NCBI RefSeq assembly: GCF_030733205.1
Contig: NZ_JASHJL010000044.1
Coordinates: forward strand, 1-43,535
Direction: 5' to 3'
Origin: Mameliella sp. MMSF_3455
Lineage (GTDB): Bacteria > Pseudomonadota > Alphaproteobacteria > Rhodobacterales > Rhodobacteraceae
Length of the DNA stretch: 43,535 nt
Below the pieces are notes generated by a model. It was not told the DNA's origin. It made no database searches and saw only the letters and a list, made by a program, of their open reading frames with translations. Each line of letters begins with the position of its first letter. The first letter of the stretch is position 1. Made by a program: the position numbers and the translations under genes. This document shows positions 1-8,156 of the stretch, in pieces.

Positions 1-2
1 TG

Positions 3-71
3 GCCGGGCGGGGCTGCTTCGCGTTGCAACTGGCCGAGACCAAGCGGTCGGGTGACCAGGATGATCGGTAA
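3..71 (+). CDS. Possible C-terminal end of a gene cut by the window edge
   Basis: An open frame enters from the left edge and ends at TAA 69-71. The 22 visible residues (ending ...ETKRSGDQDDR) are polar and have the look of a protein tail. Nothing in them identifies a family. It could equally be a chance open frame. Confidence 0.25.
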   Translation, partial: AGRGCFALQLAETKRSGDQDDR

Positions 72-560
72 TCGATTTGTGGTCATGACGGGCCCCTGCC
101 GGCGGTTGCACCGCCGTCACCGCGCTCGCAGGTTCCGGCCGTGCCGCACGTTGTCGGCGACCAATCCCGGTCAGCAACCCTGCTGGCTGACCCGCAGCGT
201 CATCACCGCCCCGGATCGCGAGACCGGCAATGCGCTCGAGGCTGAAGAACGCGGGCGGGCCCACCGGGCGCGAGCGAACCATTTCTCCCCCACGTTGGAT
301 GAGGGCGATCCGGACCTCTCCATATCTCGTATACTCGACAGGACTGGTGGCGGCTGAGGAGCAAGTTGTACATCCGGGTCTCTCCTCTTTGCTATGCATG
401 TGGATCGCACGGGGTCGGGCCGTCCGTCCCCTCCGCTGGCGCTCCGGCAAACACAAATACGGTTTCCACGCCCACCGGGCGCGGACCCTCCGCATTTGCG
501 TTTGCGCCCGTCCCTTGTCCCCCGTGCCCATCGATCCCCATCGCAAAAAGGATAGACCCA
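72..560. other. Non-coding stretch with hairpins
   Basis: I see no convincing gene here. Short open frames on both strands lack ribosome sites and family-like sequence. Two perfect 7-bp stems are present: 100-106 pairs with 110-116, and 169-175 pairs with 186-192. The segment leads into the small gene at 562 and may carry its promoter and leader. Confidence 0.4.
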
Positions 561-561
561 A

Positions 562-768
562 ATGACCAACCACTACGTCGCCACCGTTCCCGTCAAGTTC
601 ACCGACAACGACGGCCAGGAACGCACTCGCTTCCAGCGCGTCGGCGCGATGTTCCGCAACACTCGCAACGGGGACGGCTCGGAGTTCTTCAGCCTCAAGC
701 TCGACTTCCCCGTCGCGGTCCAGGAGCTGGTGATGTTCCCGCCGAGCTCGAAGGAACCGCAGGAATAA
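562..768 (+). CDS. Small plasmid-type protein of unknown function
   Basis: A 68-residue soluble, acidic protein (MTNHYVATVPVKF...). The start is supported by AAGGA about 9 bases before the ATG, and the gene is closed by a good hairpin terminator at 784-803. It alternates short beta-type segments (VPVKFTD, FFSLKLDFPV) and ends in a Pro/Ser-rich tail. From general knowledge, small proteins of this sort sit beside mobilization genes on alphaproteobacterial plasmids, but I cannot assign a function. It is monocistronic: the mob operon begins 560 bases downstream with its own promoter. Confidence 0.7.
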   Translation: MTNHYVATVPVKFTDNDGQERTRFQRVGAMFRNTRNGDGSEFFSLKLDFPVAVQELVMFPPSSKEPQE

Positions 769-783
769 TCCTCTGACGAGGAT

Positions 784-803
784 GGGTCGCCCACGGGCGG
801 CCC
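784..803 (+). terminator. Rho-independent-type terminator after the small gene
   Basis: GGGTCGCCC (784-792) pairs with GGGCGGCCC (795-803) through nine pairs including one G-U, with a very short loop, and is followed by TTT. It lies 15 bases after the stop codon of the gene at 562-768. Confidence 0.6.
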
Positions 804-834
804 TTTCCCTGTTCCAGGGAGTGCTGCGCCAGGT

Positions 835-867
835 CCTGGGACCCGGGCCTTCGGCCGGTGTCCCAGG
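835..867. repeat. Inverted repeat in the mob upstream region
   Basis: CCTGGGAC (835-842) and GTCCCAGG (860-867) form a perfect 8-bp stem around a 17-base loop. It is one of four symmetric elements clustered between the small gene and the mob operon. Confidence 0.6.
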
Positions 868-873
868 GAAGGT

Positions 874-895
874 GTCAGGACCGCGCGGTCCTGAC
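874..895. repeat. Perfect 22-bp palindrome
   Basis: Positions 874-895 read identically on both strands, with 11-bp half-sites starting GTCAGGACCGC. Such a site could bind a dimeric protein or extrude as a cruciform. It lies about 430 bases before the mobC-like gene, which is a reasonable place for an oriT or operator element. Confidence 0.65.
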
Positions 896-992
896 GGGGA
901 CATCAGAGATCGCCTGGAACAGGTCTGCCGGCCAGCCTCAAGGGGGCCATCCGGAATAACAGCCGGGCTGCGCCCGCCGGTTTTTCCGGCAG

Positions 993-1012
993 AGATTTGG
1001 GCACCCAAATCT
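993..1012. repeat. Inverted repeat, 9-bp arms
   Basis: AGATTTGGG (993-1001) and CCCAAATCT (1004-1012) are perfect inverted repeats around CA. The arms are AT-richer than the surroundings. Possible oriT or regulator-binding element. Confidence 0.6.
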
Positions 1013-1077
1013 GGCCGCCCTTGACCCTGTCCGTCAGCCCCGTTGGGGGGGGATTATGCACCGCCCCTCGCTTCCGT

Positions 1078-1097
1078 CCGAACACATGCGTGTTCGG
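1078..1097. repeat. Inverted repeat, 8-bp arms
   Basis: CCGAACAC (1078-1085) and GTGTTCGG (1090-1097) form a perfect stem around ATGC. It is the last of the symmetric elements before the mob promoter. Confidence 0.6.
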
Positions 1098-1252
1098 CCC
1101 GAAACTCGGGCGCGGGCATGACAGAAGGGCGATCGGTGGGCAGGTGGAGAGTGTCGGTTTTCCTGGGCCCTTCTGGCCGGGCCTCGCACCTGCGGTGCTC
1201 GGCCTGAAACGGAATTCAAGGTCGCCTGCGGGCAATCTACGATAATATTCCA

Positions 1253-1280
1253 TTGACCGTTATATATAGTTTCGTATGAT
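1253..1280 (+). promoter_or_regulatory. Sigma70-type promoter of the mob operon
   Basis: TTGACC (1253-1258), a 16-base AT-rich spacer and TATGAT (1275-1280) are close to both consensus hexamers and stand out in GC-rich DNA. The predicted start near 1287 gives a roughly 43-base leader to the ATG at 1330. The spacer contains ATATAGTTT, a word also found ahead of the virB operon. Confidence 0.6.
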
Positions 1281-1329
1281 GAGGGCGGCCTTGAATGAAG
1301 GTGGCAGGAAATAGGGAGGCTTTCTTCGC

Positions 1330-1923
1330 ATGAGCCGGACCAAGAGACTGACACAGACGGAGCGGGCGGAGATTGTCCGTGAGGCCGGAGAAGGAGTGGG
1401 GACTTCCGTGCTCGCGGAGCGGTTCGGGGTCACGCCGCGGGCCATCCAGTACACGTTGAAGGCGGACGAAGAACGCCAGAAGGATGCGGCCGTGGCGACC
1501 GCCGCCGTGACGGTGAAGCTGACCCCTGAAGAGCTTGAAGCGCTCGATGAGGTGCTGGCCGCGGCGGGGATCGAGACCCGCACGGAGGGGGTCCGGCGGT
1601 TGATCCAGGCGGCGGGGGGAACCTTCGTTCCGGATGCGCAGCTGGCGGCTGAGATGGCGCGCTACCGGGCCTCCCTGCACGAGGTCGGCAACGGCGTCGT
1701 GCAGATCGCCAAGCAGATGGCCAAGGCCAACCAAATGGGGCAGGGGAGTGAAGGCGATGCAAGCGAAGAGTTGTCCGAATTGCGCCTCGCGCAGATGCGT
1801 GGGCTGGCGCGGTTCATCCTTGATTCCGCTGACGAGATCGACCTGCTACTGCGCCGTCGTCGGGATGCCATGCAGCTATCCGCGACCGCCGCGCTGAGGG
1901 AGTTTGCCCATGCGGCTGAATGA
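1330..1923 (+). CDS. MobC-like mobilization accessory protein
   Basis: A 197-residue DNA-binding protein, probably the relaxosome partner of the relaxase encoded next. Residues about 10-46 form a helix-turn-helix (LAERFGVTPRAIQYTLK). Residues about 60-95 (KLTPEELEALDEVL...GVRRLI) resemble the ribbon-helix-helix part of MobC/VirD1-type proteins, and a long helical region follows. GGGAGG lies about 10 bases before the ATG. The 3' end overlaps the relaxase start by 14 bases, indicating translational coupling. In known systems such proteins bind oriT and help the relaxase reach the nick site. The family is inferred from layout and motifs, not from a database match. Confidence 0.75.
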   Translation: MSRTKRLTQTERAEIVREAGEGVGTSVLAERFGVTPRAIQYTLKADEERQKDAAVATAAVTVKLTPEELEALDEVLAAAGIETRTEGVRRLIQAAGGTFVPDAQLAAEMARYRASLHEVGNGVVQIAKQMAKANQMGQGSEGDASEELSELRLAQMRGLARFILDSADEIDLLLRRRRDAMQLSATAALREFAHAAE

Positions 1924-4237
1924 TGCCGTCCATGACGTCACCGGAGAGATCTTTCGGGATGGTTGGAGCCGCATCCGGGGCTCGATGCAGGGGCTGCAGG
2001 CGTCCCGGCAGAGGCAGCTCGTGCGGACGGCGGCGGGGCATCGTGCGGCGGTCTTCAAGGCGATCCGGGGCGGGGGCACGCATACCAAATCGCAGCTGAT
2101 GAACCAGCTCGATTACCTCACCACGAAGTCCTCCCATATTGTGGATTCCAGCGGCTTCCTGGACGGGAAGACGAAGCTCGAGGGAACGGAGATCAAGGAC
2201 CTGACGGAGCGGTTCGCCAAGCGCTGGAGTGCGGAGTTCAAGCCCAAGCTCGGGCAGACGACGCATATGCTCATGTCCTATCCGATCGGCACTCGGGGCG
2301 AGGACGTGCGCGACATCACCGCCAATGTCGCGGAGCGGTTCTTTCAGTCCGACGAGGGGCATTTCGATTACATCATCGCGGTGCATGAGGACCGGGATCA
2401 CCCGCACGCGCATATAGTTTTGAACCGTCGATCTCAGGAGGGTGAGTTCTTCTTCCTGGGCCGGGATCACCGGTTCAACTACGACGACTTCCGCCTCGCC
2501 ATGGTGGAAGAGGCCGAGAGGTTTGGCGTGCGCCTCGAAGCCACGCGGCGGCTGGATCGGGGCGTTGTGCACTACCCGCCGCGCACCCGCGAGGTCTATG
2601 CGGCCAAGGTTGAGGGGCGGGCCGCGGAACTGCGGCCACGGGTCGGGGCCGATCTGGATCGCGCCCTCGAAGAGATCGCCAATACACGGATCATCTATCA
2701 CTCGCTCGCCGCCGAGGCCTCGGCGGACAATCGTGAGGACATCGCCCAGGCACTGCTCCGCGCCGGGGAGCTTCTCGCGAAGGGCGGCAGACTCGATCTG
2801 GAAGGAGGGGTCTACATGGCCGAGGATCAATCATTCGAGGATCTGCGCACCCGCTATGCCGATCAGGTCGCGCGCGTCCAAGGCATGATCGATGCGAAGC
2901 CGGAGGCCGAACGGCCGAGGCTCGAGCGCAGCCTCAATGAGATCCAGTCCAGGCTGGCCCATATGCAACCCTTGGGGCTGCGCTCCATGACATTGACCGA
3001 GAAGCCCTCGGAGGGCGGGGTCTATTCCGAGACCAATATCGATGCGGCCCGGCTCGACCGCTTGCGGGACCCCGAGGTGCGGGCGCAGGTCGACACCGCG
3101 CTGCGCGGGACCGGGATCAGTTCGTCCGTGGTGATCTCCCGGATGGAGACCGGCGCTCAGAATGCCGCGCTGGAGCGGCAGTGGATCGCGGACGATCTGG
3201 CGCGGGTTGCCGAGAGGGACGGTTTCAACCTCGAGCGTCGCGCCGATCTGGAGACGGCGCGCGAGACCCTCAACCGGGCCCATGTGCAGCTCGGCGTCGC
3301 ACTGGAGCGGGCAGGGGTCCTGCGCGAAGACGGTGTCGTCGAAGATCGCACCGTGACGGAGCGGGTCCATTATCACCGGGAAACCACTGATGCCATGGAG
3401 CGCGCGATCCGCCAGGACATGCGTGCGGAAGGCCTGACCGATCAGCAGATCGAGGCGCGGGAATGGGAGATCGTCTCCAGCGCGGGGCGGTGTATCGAGG
3501 CAGAGCAGCGGAGTTACCTGGATGCGCATCCAGAACTCCTCGCGCGTCCGGGCGACGTGATCGACCGGTCCGAACCCTACAGGGAGCGTATCACCGACGA
3601 GGCCCGGGCCCGTGAGATCACGCGCGAGGTCGACCGGATCATGGACGGGCGAGATACGAGGACGCCCGTTGCGGAGGCGGTCGCGGAGGAGTTCCGAGAT
3701 CGCTATCCCGATATGCCGTCGCATCTCGCCCGCGGGCTTGGTGCGACCTATGCTTCCGTCACCGAGCTGCGCGACTCCGAGGCCATCGACCAGGTCCGCC
3801 GCGAAACCGAGCTCCGAGAGACATGGTTCGACCTGCGCGAGGAACAGCTTTCGGGCGAGCGCGAGGGGGAAGCTGTCGAGGGCGCGCCGATTGCCGATCC
3901 GGACATCCGGCGGGTCGTCGACCATGAACGGGCCGGCAATCTGCATTCGCCGTTCCAGGATGACGGTCAACGTCTGGACTACCGCGACGCGGTCGAGCGC
4001 GAGCTGGACGCGGCGCAAATCGACCGGTTGCAGGACGGGGATGTCGACGTTCTGAAACCCCGGATCGAAGACCGCCTCGACCGGCTCTACGCCGCGAAGA
4101 CCTATCTGCAATCCGACGCGGCGACCGCTAACAGCGAGGCGACCCGCGCCGTGGTCGAGGAGATCGCCGACCGCGAGTTCGAGCTCCACCGCGCCGATCT
4201 GGTGGATGGCGAGAGCGAGCGCGGGGAGACGCACTGA
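1910..4237 (+). CDS. virD2: VirD2-type relaxase (MOBP-like)
   Basis: Conjugative relaxase that would nick oriT, stay bound to the 5' end and be exported with the strand. I chose ATG 1910, with GAGGG about 9 bases upstream, over an in-frame TTG at 1904. The N-terminal 250 residues hold the relaxase domain: the probable catalytic tyrosine in NQLDYLTTK (Tyr69) and the metal-binding histidine motif HEDRDHPHAH (159-168). The remaining 500 residues are charged, helical and probably include the export signal. The gene overlaps mobC by 14 bases and shares a TGATG junction with virD4, so the three genes form one operon. The length of about 775 residues is longer than Agrobacterium VirD2 but usual for large plasmid relaxases. 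Confidence 0.9.
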   Translation: MRLNDAVHDVTGEIFRDGWSRIRGSMQGLQASRQRQLVRTAAGHRAAVFKAIRGGGTHTKSQLMNQLDYLTTKSSHIVDSSGFLDGKTKLEGTEIKDLTERFAKRWSAEFKPKLGQTTHMLMSYPIGTRGEDVRDITANVAERFFQSDEGHFDYIIAVHEDRDHPHAHIVLNRRSQEGEFFFLGRDHRFNYDDFRLAMVEEAERFGVRLEATRRLDRGVVHYPPRTREVYAAKVEGRAAELRPRVGADLDRALEEIANTRIIYHSLAAEASADNREDIAQALLRAGELLAKGGRLDLEGGVYMAEDQSFEDLRTRYADQVARVQGMIDAKPEAERPRLERSLNEIQSRLAHMQPLGLRSMTLTEKPSEGGVYSETNIDAARLDRLRDPEVRAQVDTALRGTGISSSVVISRMETGAQNAALERQWIADDLARVAERDGFNLERRADLETARETLNRAHVQLGVALERAGVLREDGVVEDRTVTERVHYHRETTDAMERAIRQDMRAEGLTDQQIEAREWEIVSSAGRCIEAEQRSYLDAHPELLARPGDVIDRSEPYRERITDEARAREITREVDRIMDGRDTRTPVAEAVAEEFRDRYPDMPSHLARGLGATYASVTELRDSEAIDQVRRETELRETWFDLREEQLSGEREGEAVEGAPIADPDIRRVVDHERAGNLHSPFQDDGQRLDYRDAVERELDAAQIDRLQDGDVDVLKPRIEDRLDRLYAAKTYLQSDAATANSEATRAVVEEIADREFELHRADLVDGESERGETH

Positions 4238-6261
4238 TGGGAGGAGTGGGGACAGGCCGTCTGGCCATCGGTGTGGTGCTGGTCACGCTTGTCGCCGTCG
4301 CGATCGGCTATGTCATCGCCTCGGCGGTGATCACCTTCCGCAATCTGGGATTCCGGGCCGAGATCGATTTCTTCTACATCGCGCAGAACTACCGGGCGAT
4401 CGGGGCCGCCCGTCCCGACGATTTCCGCCTGATTAACCTGATCATGGGCGGCGCAGGGGTGGCGGGCCTCATGATGAGCCTGGCGATGTCCGGTTCGGCC
4501 CTCACCCGGTTCGGCTATACGCATTGGCAGACCCGCCGCGAGATGAAACGGAATGGCTTCTTCGGCGCGCCGGGCACGGGCTTTGTCATCGGCAAGCTGG
4601 GAAAACCCGGATCGCGGGCGCCGTTCCTCTGCTCCCGGACCTTTCCGCATGCGCTGATCGTGGCCCCGACCGGGCGCGGCAAGACCACCGGGTTTGTCAT
4701 CCCAAACCTGCTGACCTGGCAGGGCGCGGCGGTTGTGCTCGACGTGAAGGGCGAATGCTTCGAGGCCTCCGCGCGCCACCGAGCGGCGCAGGGCGACGCG
4801 GTGTTCCGGTTCGCCCCGACCGATTGGGATGACAAGCGCACGCATCGCTACAATCCGCTGTTGAGGATCTTCGAGCTCAAGGACCCGGCGCGCCAGCAGA
4901 TGGAACTGCAGCTCCTGGCCACGCTCTTCCTGCAGAATGACAATGACCGCGTGCAGGGCCTCCTGAAGGGCGGGATCGATCTCTTCGTCGCCGCCGGCCT
5001 CCTGGCCTTCCAGCGCCGCCGACCGACGCTCGGAGAGATTTACCGCATCGCCGCTTCGGGCGGGCAGAAGCAGAAGGAATATCTCGCGCGCGCCCATGAG
5101 GTCCAGAACGCCGCGGCGCGGCTGATCTTCACGCGGCTGGCCTCCACCAACAACGACACGCTGACGTCCTATGTCTCGCTCCTGATGACCTCGGGTCTCG
5201 ACCAGTGGCAGAACCCGGCGATCGACGATGCCACGGCGGTGTCGGATTTCGACTTCCGGACGATCCGCAAGACACCCTTCAGCGTTTATCTCGTCGTCCA
5301 GCCGCTGATGGTGAAACCCCTGGCGCCGCTGATCCGGCTCTTCTTCTCCGATCTCCTCTCCGCGCTCCAGGACAAGGAGCCGGGTCCGGATGAACCTTGG
5401 CCGGTCATGATCATGCTCGACGAGTTCAATCGGCTCGGAAAGATGCCGATCGTGGCCGAGAGCATCGAAGTGCTGCGCGCCTATCGCGGGCATCTGGCGG
5501 TGGTCACCCAGACCATCCCGGCCATCGACGAGATCTACGGCGAGAACACGCGGCGCGCCTTGCAGGGCAACGCCGGGATCAAGCTCTACCTGACGCCTTC
5601 GGACGAGAAGACGGTCGAGGAGCTGAGCAAGGCTGTGGGCAAGACCACGAAGACCGTGGTCACACGCTCCCGCGCGGTCGGCAAGAACCCGTTCGAAGGT
5701 CGCAGCCAGTCTGAGCGGACGGAAGAAGTCGCGCTCCTGCCGGAAGACGAGGCGCGACGTCTGCCGCTTGATGAGATCGTGGTGGTCGTGGACGCGCAGA
5801 TGCCGGTCCGGGCGAAGCGGGTCGTTTACTACGAGGATCCGTTTTTCAAAGGCATCCACGCCGCGCAGGAGGGGGATCTGCCGTTTCCGAAAGGCCCAGT
5901 TCCTCCGATGGGGGAGTTGCCCCTGAGTGTCCGGGCGATGCCTTCGGCTCCGCGTGGGTCAGGTCTCACGGAACGCGATTTTGAGGCCAGGATGGGTCTT
6001 ACGGAAGCTGGTGAAAACTTGGCCGTCAATGACGCACCTGCTGCAGCGTCCCGGCCTCTCCGCGCTGCTATCCTCGCGGACGAACAGCGGCAGATGGAGA
6101 TGGATTTCGGAAGGCAGGAGGCACTCAAGCTCGATGATCCGAACGAGCGGGACAAGGAACAGATTGAGCGGGCACTCAGCGATCTAGAGCGATTGGAAGG
6201 GGAAATGAAGAGTTCGGCGAAACCTGTTGGAGAGGCTCGCGAGAAACTCGAGGCCGGTTAA
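4237..6261 (+). CDS. virD4: VirD4/TraG-type coupling protein
   Basis: Inner-membrane ATPase that docks the relaxase-DNA complex onto the VirB channel. Two N-terminal membrane segments (about 8-32 and 65-88) precede the nucleotide-binding domain. Walker A is VAPTGRGKT (142-150) and Walker B is MIMLDEF (391-397). The middle of the protein, with an all-alpha-type insertion, matches TraG/VirD4 organisation. The C-terminal 100 residues are charged and probably form a helical, substrate-recognising tail. It starts one base inside the relaxase stop codon (TGATG), so the two are translationally coupled. At 674 residues it is normal for the family. Its presence with virD2 and a full virB operon indicates a self-transmissible element. 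Confidence 0.93.
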   Translation: MGGVGTGRLAIGVVLVTLVAVAIGYVIASAVITFRNLGFRAEIDFFYIAQNYRAIGAARPDDFRLINLIMGGAGVAGLMMSLAMSGSALTRFGYTHWQTRREMKRNGFFGAPGTGFVIGKLGKPGSRAPFLCSRTFPHALIVAPTGRGKTTGFVIPNLLTWQGAAVVLDVKGECFEASARHRAAQGDAVFRFAPTDWDDKRTHRYNPLLRIFELKDPARQQMELQLLATLFLQNDNDRVQGLLKGGIDLFVAAGLLAFQRRRPTLGEIYRIAASGGQKQKEYLARAHEVQNAAARLIFTRLASTNNDTLTSYVSLLMTSGLDQWQNPAIDDATAVSDFDFRTIRKTPFSVYLVVQPLMVKPLAPLIRLFFSDLLSALQDKEPGPDEPWPVMIMLDEFNRLGKMPIVAESIEVLRAYRGHLAVVTQTIPAIDEIYGENTRRALQGNAGIKLYLTPSDEKTVEELSKAVGKTTKTVVTRSRAVGKNPFEGRSQSERTEEVALLPEDEARRLPLDEIVVVVDAQMPVRAKRVVYYEDPFFKGIHAAQEGDLPFPKGPVPPMGELPLSVRAMPSAPRGSGLTERDFEARMGLTEAGENLAVNDAPAAASRPLRAAILADEQRQMEMDFGRQEALKLDDPNERDKEQIERALSDLERLEGEMKSSAKPVGEAREKLEAG

Positions 6262-6343
6262 GCCAATAATCGACTTGAGTGTAGAGAAAGGCAGAGGCAA
6301 GCTCAAACTGACCCAGACGTACAGAGGCAATTTTGCACCTGCA

Positions 6344-6366
6344 GCGAGCGAAACACAGTCGCTCGC
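6344..6366. repeat. Hairpin downstream of virD4
   Basis: GCGAGCG (6344-6350) and CGCTCGC (6360-6366) form a perfect 7-bp stem with a 9-base loop, about 80 bases after the virD4 stop. No T-run follows, so it may stabilise the mRNA end rather than terminate transcription. Confidence 0.35.
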
Positions 6367-6502
6367 GGCCCTTGGACGAAGCCGCTCCGCGGCATTGGCG
6401 CGGGTTGCTGGTTTTCAGCGATGACCTGACACTGGTGCATTTGGGAAACGGCATTTCTGCCTGACGATTGAGGCCTTCTCAATCGAAAGACAGCAGGTTC
6501 CC

Positions 6503-6820
6503 GTGACAGGGGAGAGGTCGACCCCGCTTCGAAAGCGGATGATCGAGGACATGCGCATCCGCGGGCTGGGCGACAAGGCGCAGAACGCGCCTATCCGGGC
6601 AATCAAGGATTTTGGCATTTTCCTCGGGCACCCGCCGGATACCGCCACACCGGAGGAACTCCGCGCCTATCAAATGCACATGACTGATACGGGGGTAACG
6701 CCGGGGACTTTCAATGCCCGGGTCGTGGCGCTCAGGTTCTTCTTCGGCATGACCTGCGGCCGCGAGGAGATGAAACGCTACATGCAGTTCCGCACCCAGC
6801 CTAGGTGGAATCGCAGATAA
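6503..6820 (+). pseudogene. Tyrosine recombinase, N-terminal stump only
   Basis: About 105 residues from a GTG start match the SAM-like core-binding domain of a tyrosine recombinase of the IS91-associated or XerD-like kind (KRMIEDMRIRGLGDK..., then FNARVVALRFFFG, CGREEMKRYMQF). The frame stops at 6818-6820, just after the QFRTQPR stretch where the catalytic domain should begin. The R-H-R-Y catalytic residues are therefore absent and the protein cannot recombine DNA. The break lies within about 25 bases of a tRNA 3' fragment (6829-6878), so the truncation and the tRNA piece probably mark the same old junction. Confidence 0.75.
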
Positions 6821-6828
6821 ATGTGAAA

Positions 6829-6878
6829 TGGTGCACCCGATAGGACTCGAACCTATGACCTCTGCCTTCGGAGGGCTG
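6829..6878 (-). tRNA. tRNA-Arg(CCG) 3' half, partial (likely att remnant)
   Basis: Read on the minus strand, this is the 3' half of a tRNA. It contains an anticodon arm (6862-6878) with loop CTCCGAA and anticodon CCG, a variable loop, a perfect T arm (6840-6856, TTCGAGT loop), acceptor 3' strand CGGGTGC (6833-6839), discriminator A and an encoded CCA (6829-6831). The anticodon stem has one mismatch. The D arm and acceptor 5' strand are missing, so it is not a functional gene. Exactly this portion, anticodon loop to CCA, is what tRNA-targeting integrases duplicate, so it is probably an attachment-site copy. Confidence 0.8.
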
Positions 6879-6946
6879 GATGTCGATTTTGAACAGAGAA
6901 CAATCAAACAGCGGCCAGGTAAATCGGGAGGACAGTTCGGTCGAAC

Positions 6947-7654
6947 CTACCCAATTCGGGGGCGCTCCGGGTTCGTCTGGACTTTGGGGAGGCTGAAGAG
7001 CGCGATGAAGTCTCGGCACTGAGCAGCATCGCCGAAGACTTCCACGCCTGCAGCCTCTGGTGCCACATCCCCGTAGAAGACAGCCGCCAGGGGCGGTGCG
7101 GCAGGGGCATCGAAACGCAGGTCTGGCAACTCCGCCGCGCCGCGTTCCACCGGCATCGCGCCGTCATTCAGTCGTGCGGTGAATTGCGCCCTCCCGATCG
7201 TGAAGACCGCGACTGCGAAAATCCCGCGTGCGGCCTCCGTATCCAGCATCGTGCGCAAAGACAGCATGAAGGAGACCGGGGAAAGTGGCAACGTGGGGTC
7301 GTGCAATGGAGAAGCGGCGGCCCAGCGACCAATTGCCTCGAGAATCGGCTCAGCGGAGTATCCCCAGTCCGTCAGGCCATAGAGCTGCGCTGGAGCCGGT
7401 TCCGGCGCCTCGGAGCGAAGAACGACACCATTCGCCTCCAGCCCAGAGAGCCGCTCGGTCAGGACCTTGGCGCTGATACCCGGCAGGCTCGCCCGTATGT
7501 CGCTGAACCGGCGCGGCCCGAACATGAGCTCTCGGACGATCAGCATCGCCCAGCGTTCCCCCAGAAGTTCCAGGCCGAAGGCCGTGCCGCAGGCATCCGC
7601 GTACCAACGCCCATGGGGGGATTCCGCCGATGAGGTTACTTTTTGTTTTCTCAT
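6947..7654 (-). CDS. HxlR-family transcriptional regulator
   Basis: A 235-residue regulator with an N-terminal winged-helix HxlR domain (about 15-115: CGTAFGLELLGERWAMLIVRE, then RRFSDIRASLPGISAKVLTERL) and a C-terminal half that resembles the SCP2-like extension found in many actinobacterial and proteobacterial members. Cys22 sits at the usual HxlR redox-sensitive position. I chose ATG 7654 because the upstream frame overlaps a direct repeat that looks like an operator. It is divergent from the VOC/GST operon starting at 7716 with about 60 bases between, so it probably controls that operon and itself. The effector is unknown; in this family it is often an electrophile or quinone. Confidence 0.85.
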   Translation of the reverse strand: MRKQKVTSSAESPHGRWYADACGTAFGLELLGERWAMLIVRELMFGPRRFSDIRASLPGISAKVLTERLSGLEANGVVLRSEAPEPAPAQLYGLTDWGYSAEPILEAIGRWAAASPLHDPTLPLSPVSFMLSLRTMLDTEAARGIFAVAVFTIGRAQFTARLNDGAMPVERGAAELPDLRFDAPAAPPLAAVFYGDVAPEAAGVEVFGDAAQCRDFIALFSLPKVQTNPERPRIG

Positions 7655-7667
7655 GGTTGCTTTTTGT
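7634..7667. promoter_or_regulatory. Direct repeat, probable HxlR operator
   Basis: GGTTACTTTTTGT (7634-7646) is repeated as GGTTGCTTTTTGT (7655-7667), with one difference in 13 and a 21-bp period (two helix turns). It covers the start codon of the regulator and the divergent promoter region, which fits negative autoregulation plus control of the rightward operon. Confidence 0.5.
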
Positions 7668-7715
7668 AACTCTATGCTCTTACGGTGTCCATAATTACGA
7701 TACGGCAAGGGAGGG

Positions 7716-8156
7716 ATGGCAATGCCCCAAATGATCTTCGTGAACCTACCGGTGGCCGACCTCGAACGGTCGACCGCATTTTACGAAGCCATCGGCTTCA
7801 CCAGGGATGCCAGGTTCAGCAATAACCTTGCAGCGTCCATGGTCCTGTCCGACGCGATATGCGTCATGCTGCTGACGCATGATTTCTGGGCGACCTTCAC
7901 GGATCGCCGTCGTGTCGACCCGGCGCGGGAGGCGCAGGTGCTTCTTTGCATTAGCCGCGAGGACAAGGCTGCCGTTGATGCCATTACTGAGGCTGCGGTC
8001 GCTGCCGGTGGTATGGCCGACCCTTGCCCGGTGCAGGACCACGGCTTCATGTATGGACGTAGTTTTGCGGATCCCGATGGCCATATCTGGGAACCCATGT
8101 GGATGAGTGCCGAGGCCGCCGAGAAGGGCCCGGCGGAGGTGTCCGATGCCGGTTGA
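7716..8156 (+). CDS. VOC-family (glyoxalase-like) protein
   Basis: A 146-residue protein of the vicinal-oxygen-chelate fold with two beta-alpha-beta-beta-beta halves: IFVNLPVADLERSTAFYEAIGF at the N-terminus and DPDGHIWEPMWM at the C-terminus, where Glu of WEPMW is a likely metal ligand. GGGAGG precedes the ATG; a second in-frame ATG lies at 7722. Relatives are annotated as glyoxalase or lactoylglutathione lyase-like, but the substrate cannot be read from sequence. It is first in a tightly packed operon with two glutathione transferase genes, which points to glutathione-linked conversion of a reactive compound. It overlaps the next gene by 11 bases. Confidence 0.85.
   Translation: MAMPQMIFVNLPVADLERSTAFYEAIGFTRDARFSNNLAASMVLSDAICVMLLTHDFWATFTDRRRVDPAREAQVLLCISREDKAAVDAITEAAVAAGGMADPCPVQDHGFMYGRSFADPDGHIWEPMWMSAEAAEKGPAEVSDAG

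Noticed and set aside
4102-5859. Minus-strand frame of 585 codons opposite virD4
   Set aside because: virD4 carries Walker motifs and continues the operon; the antisense frame has no recognisable domain.
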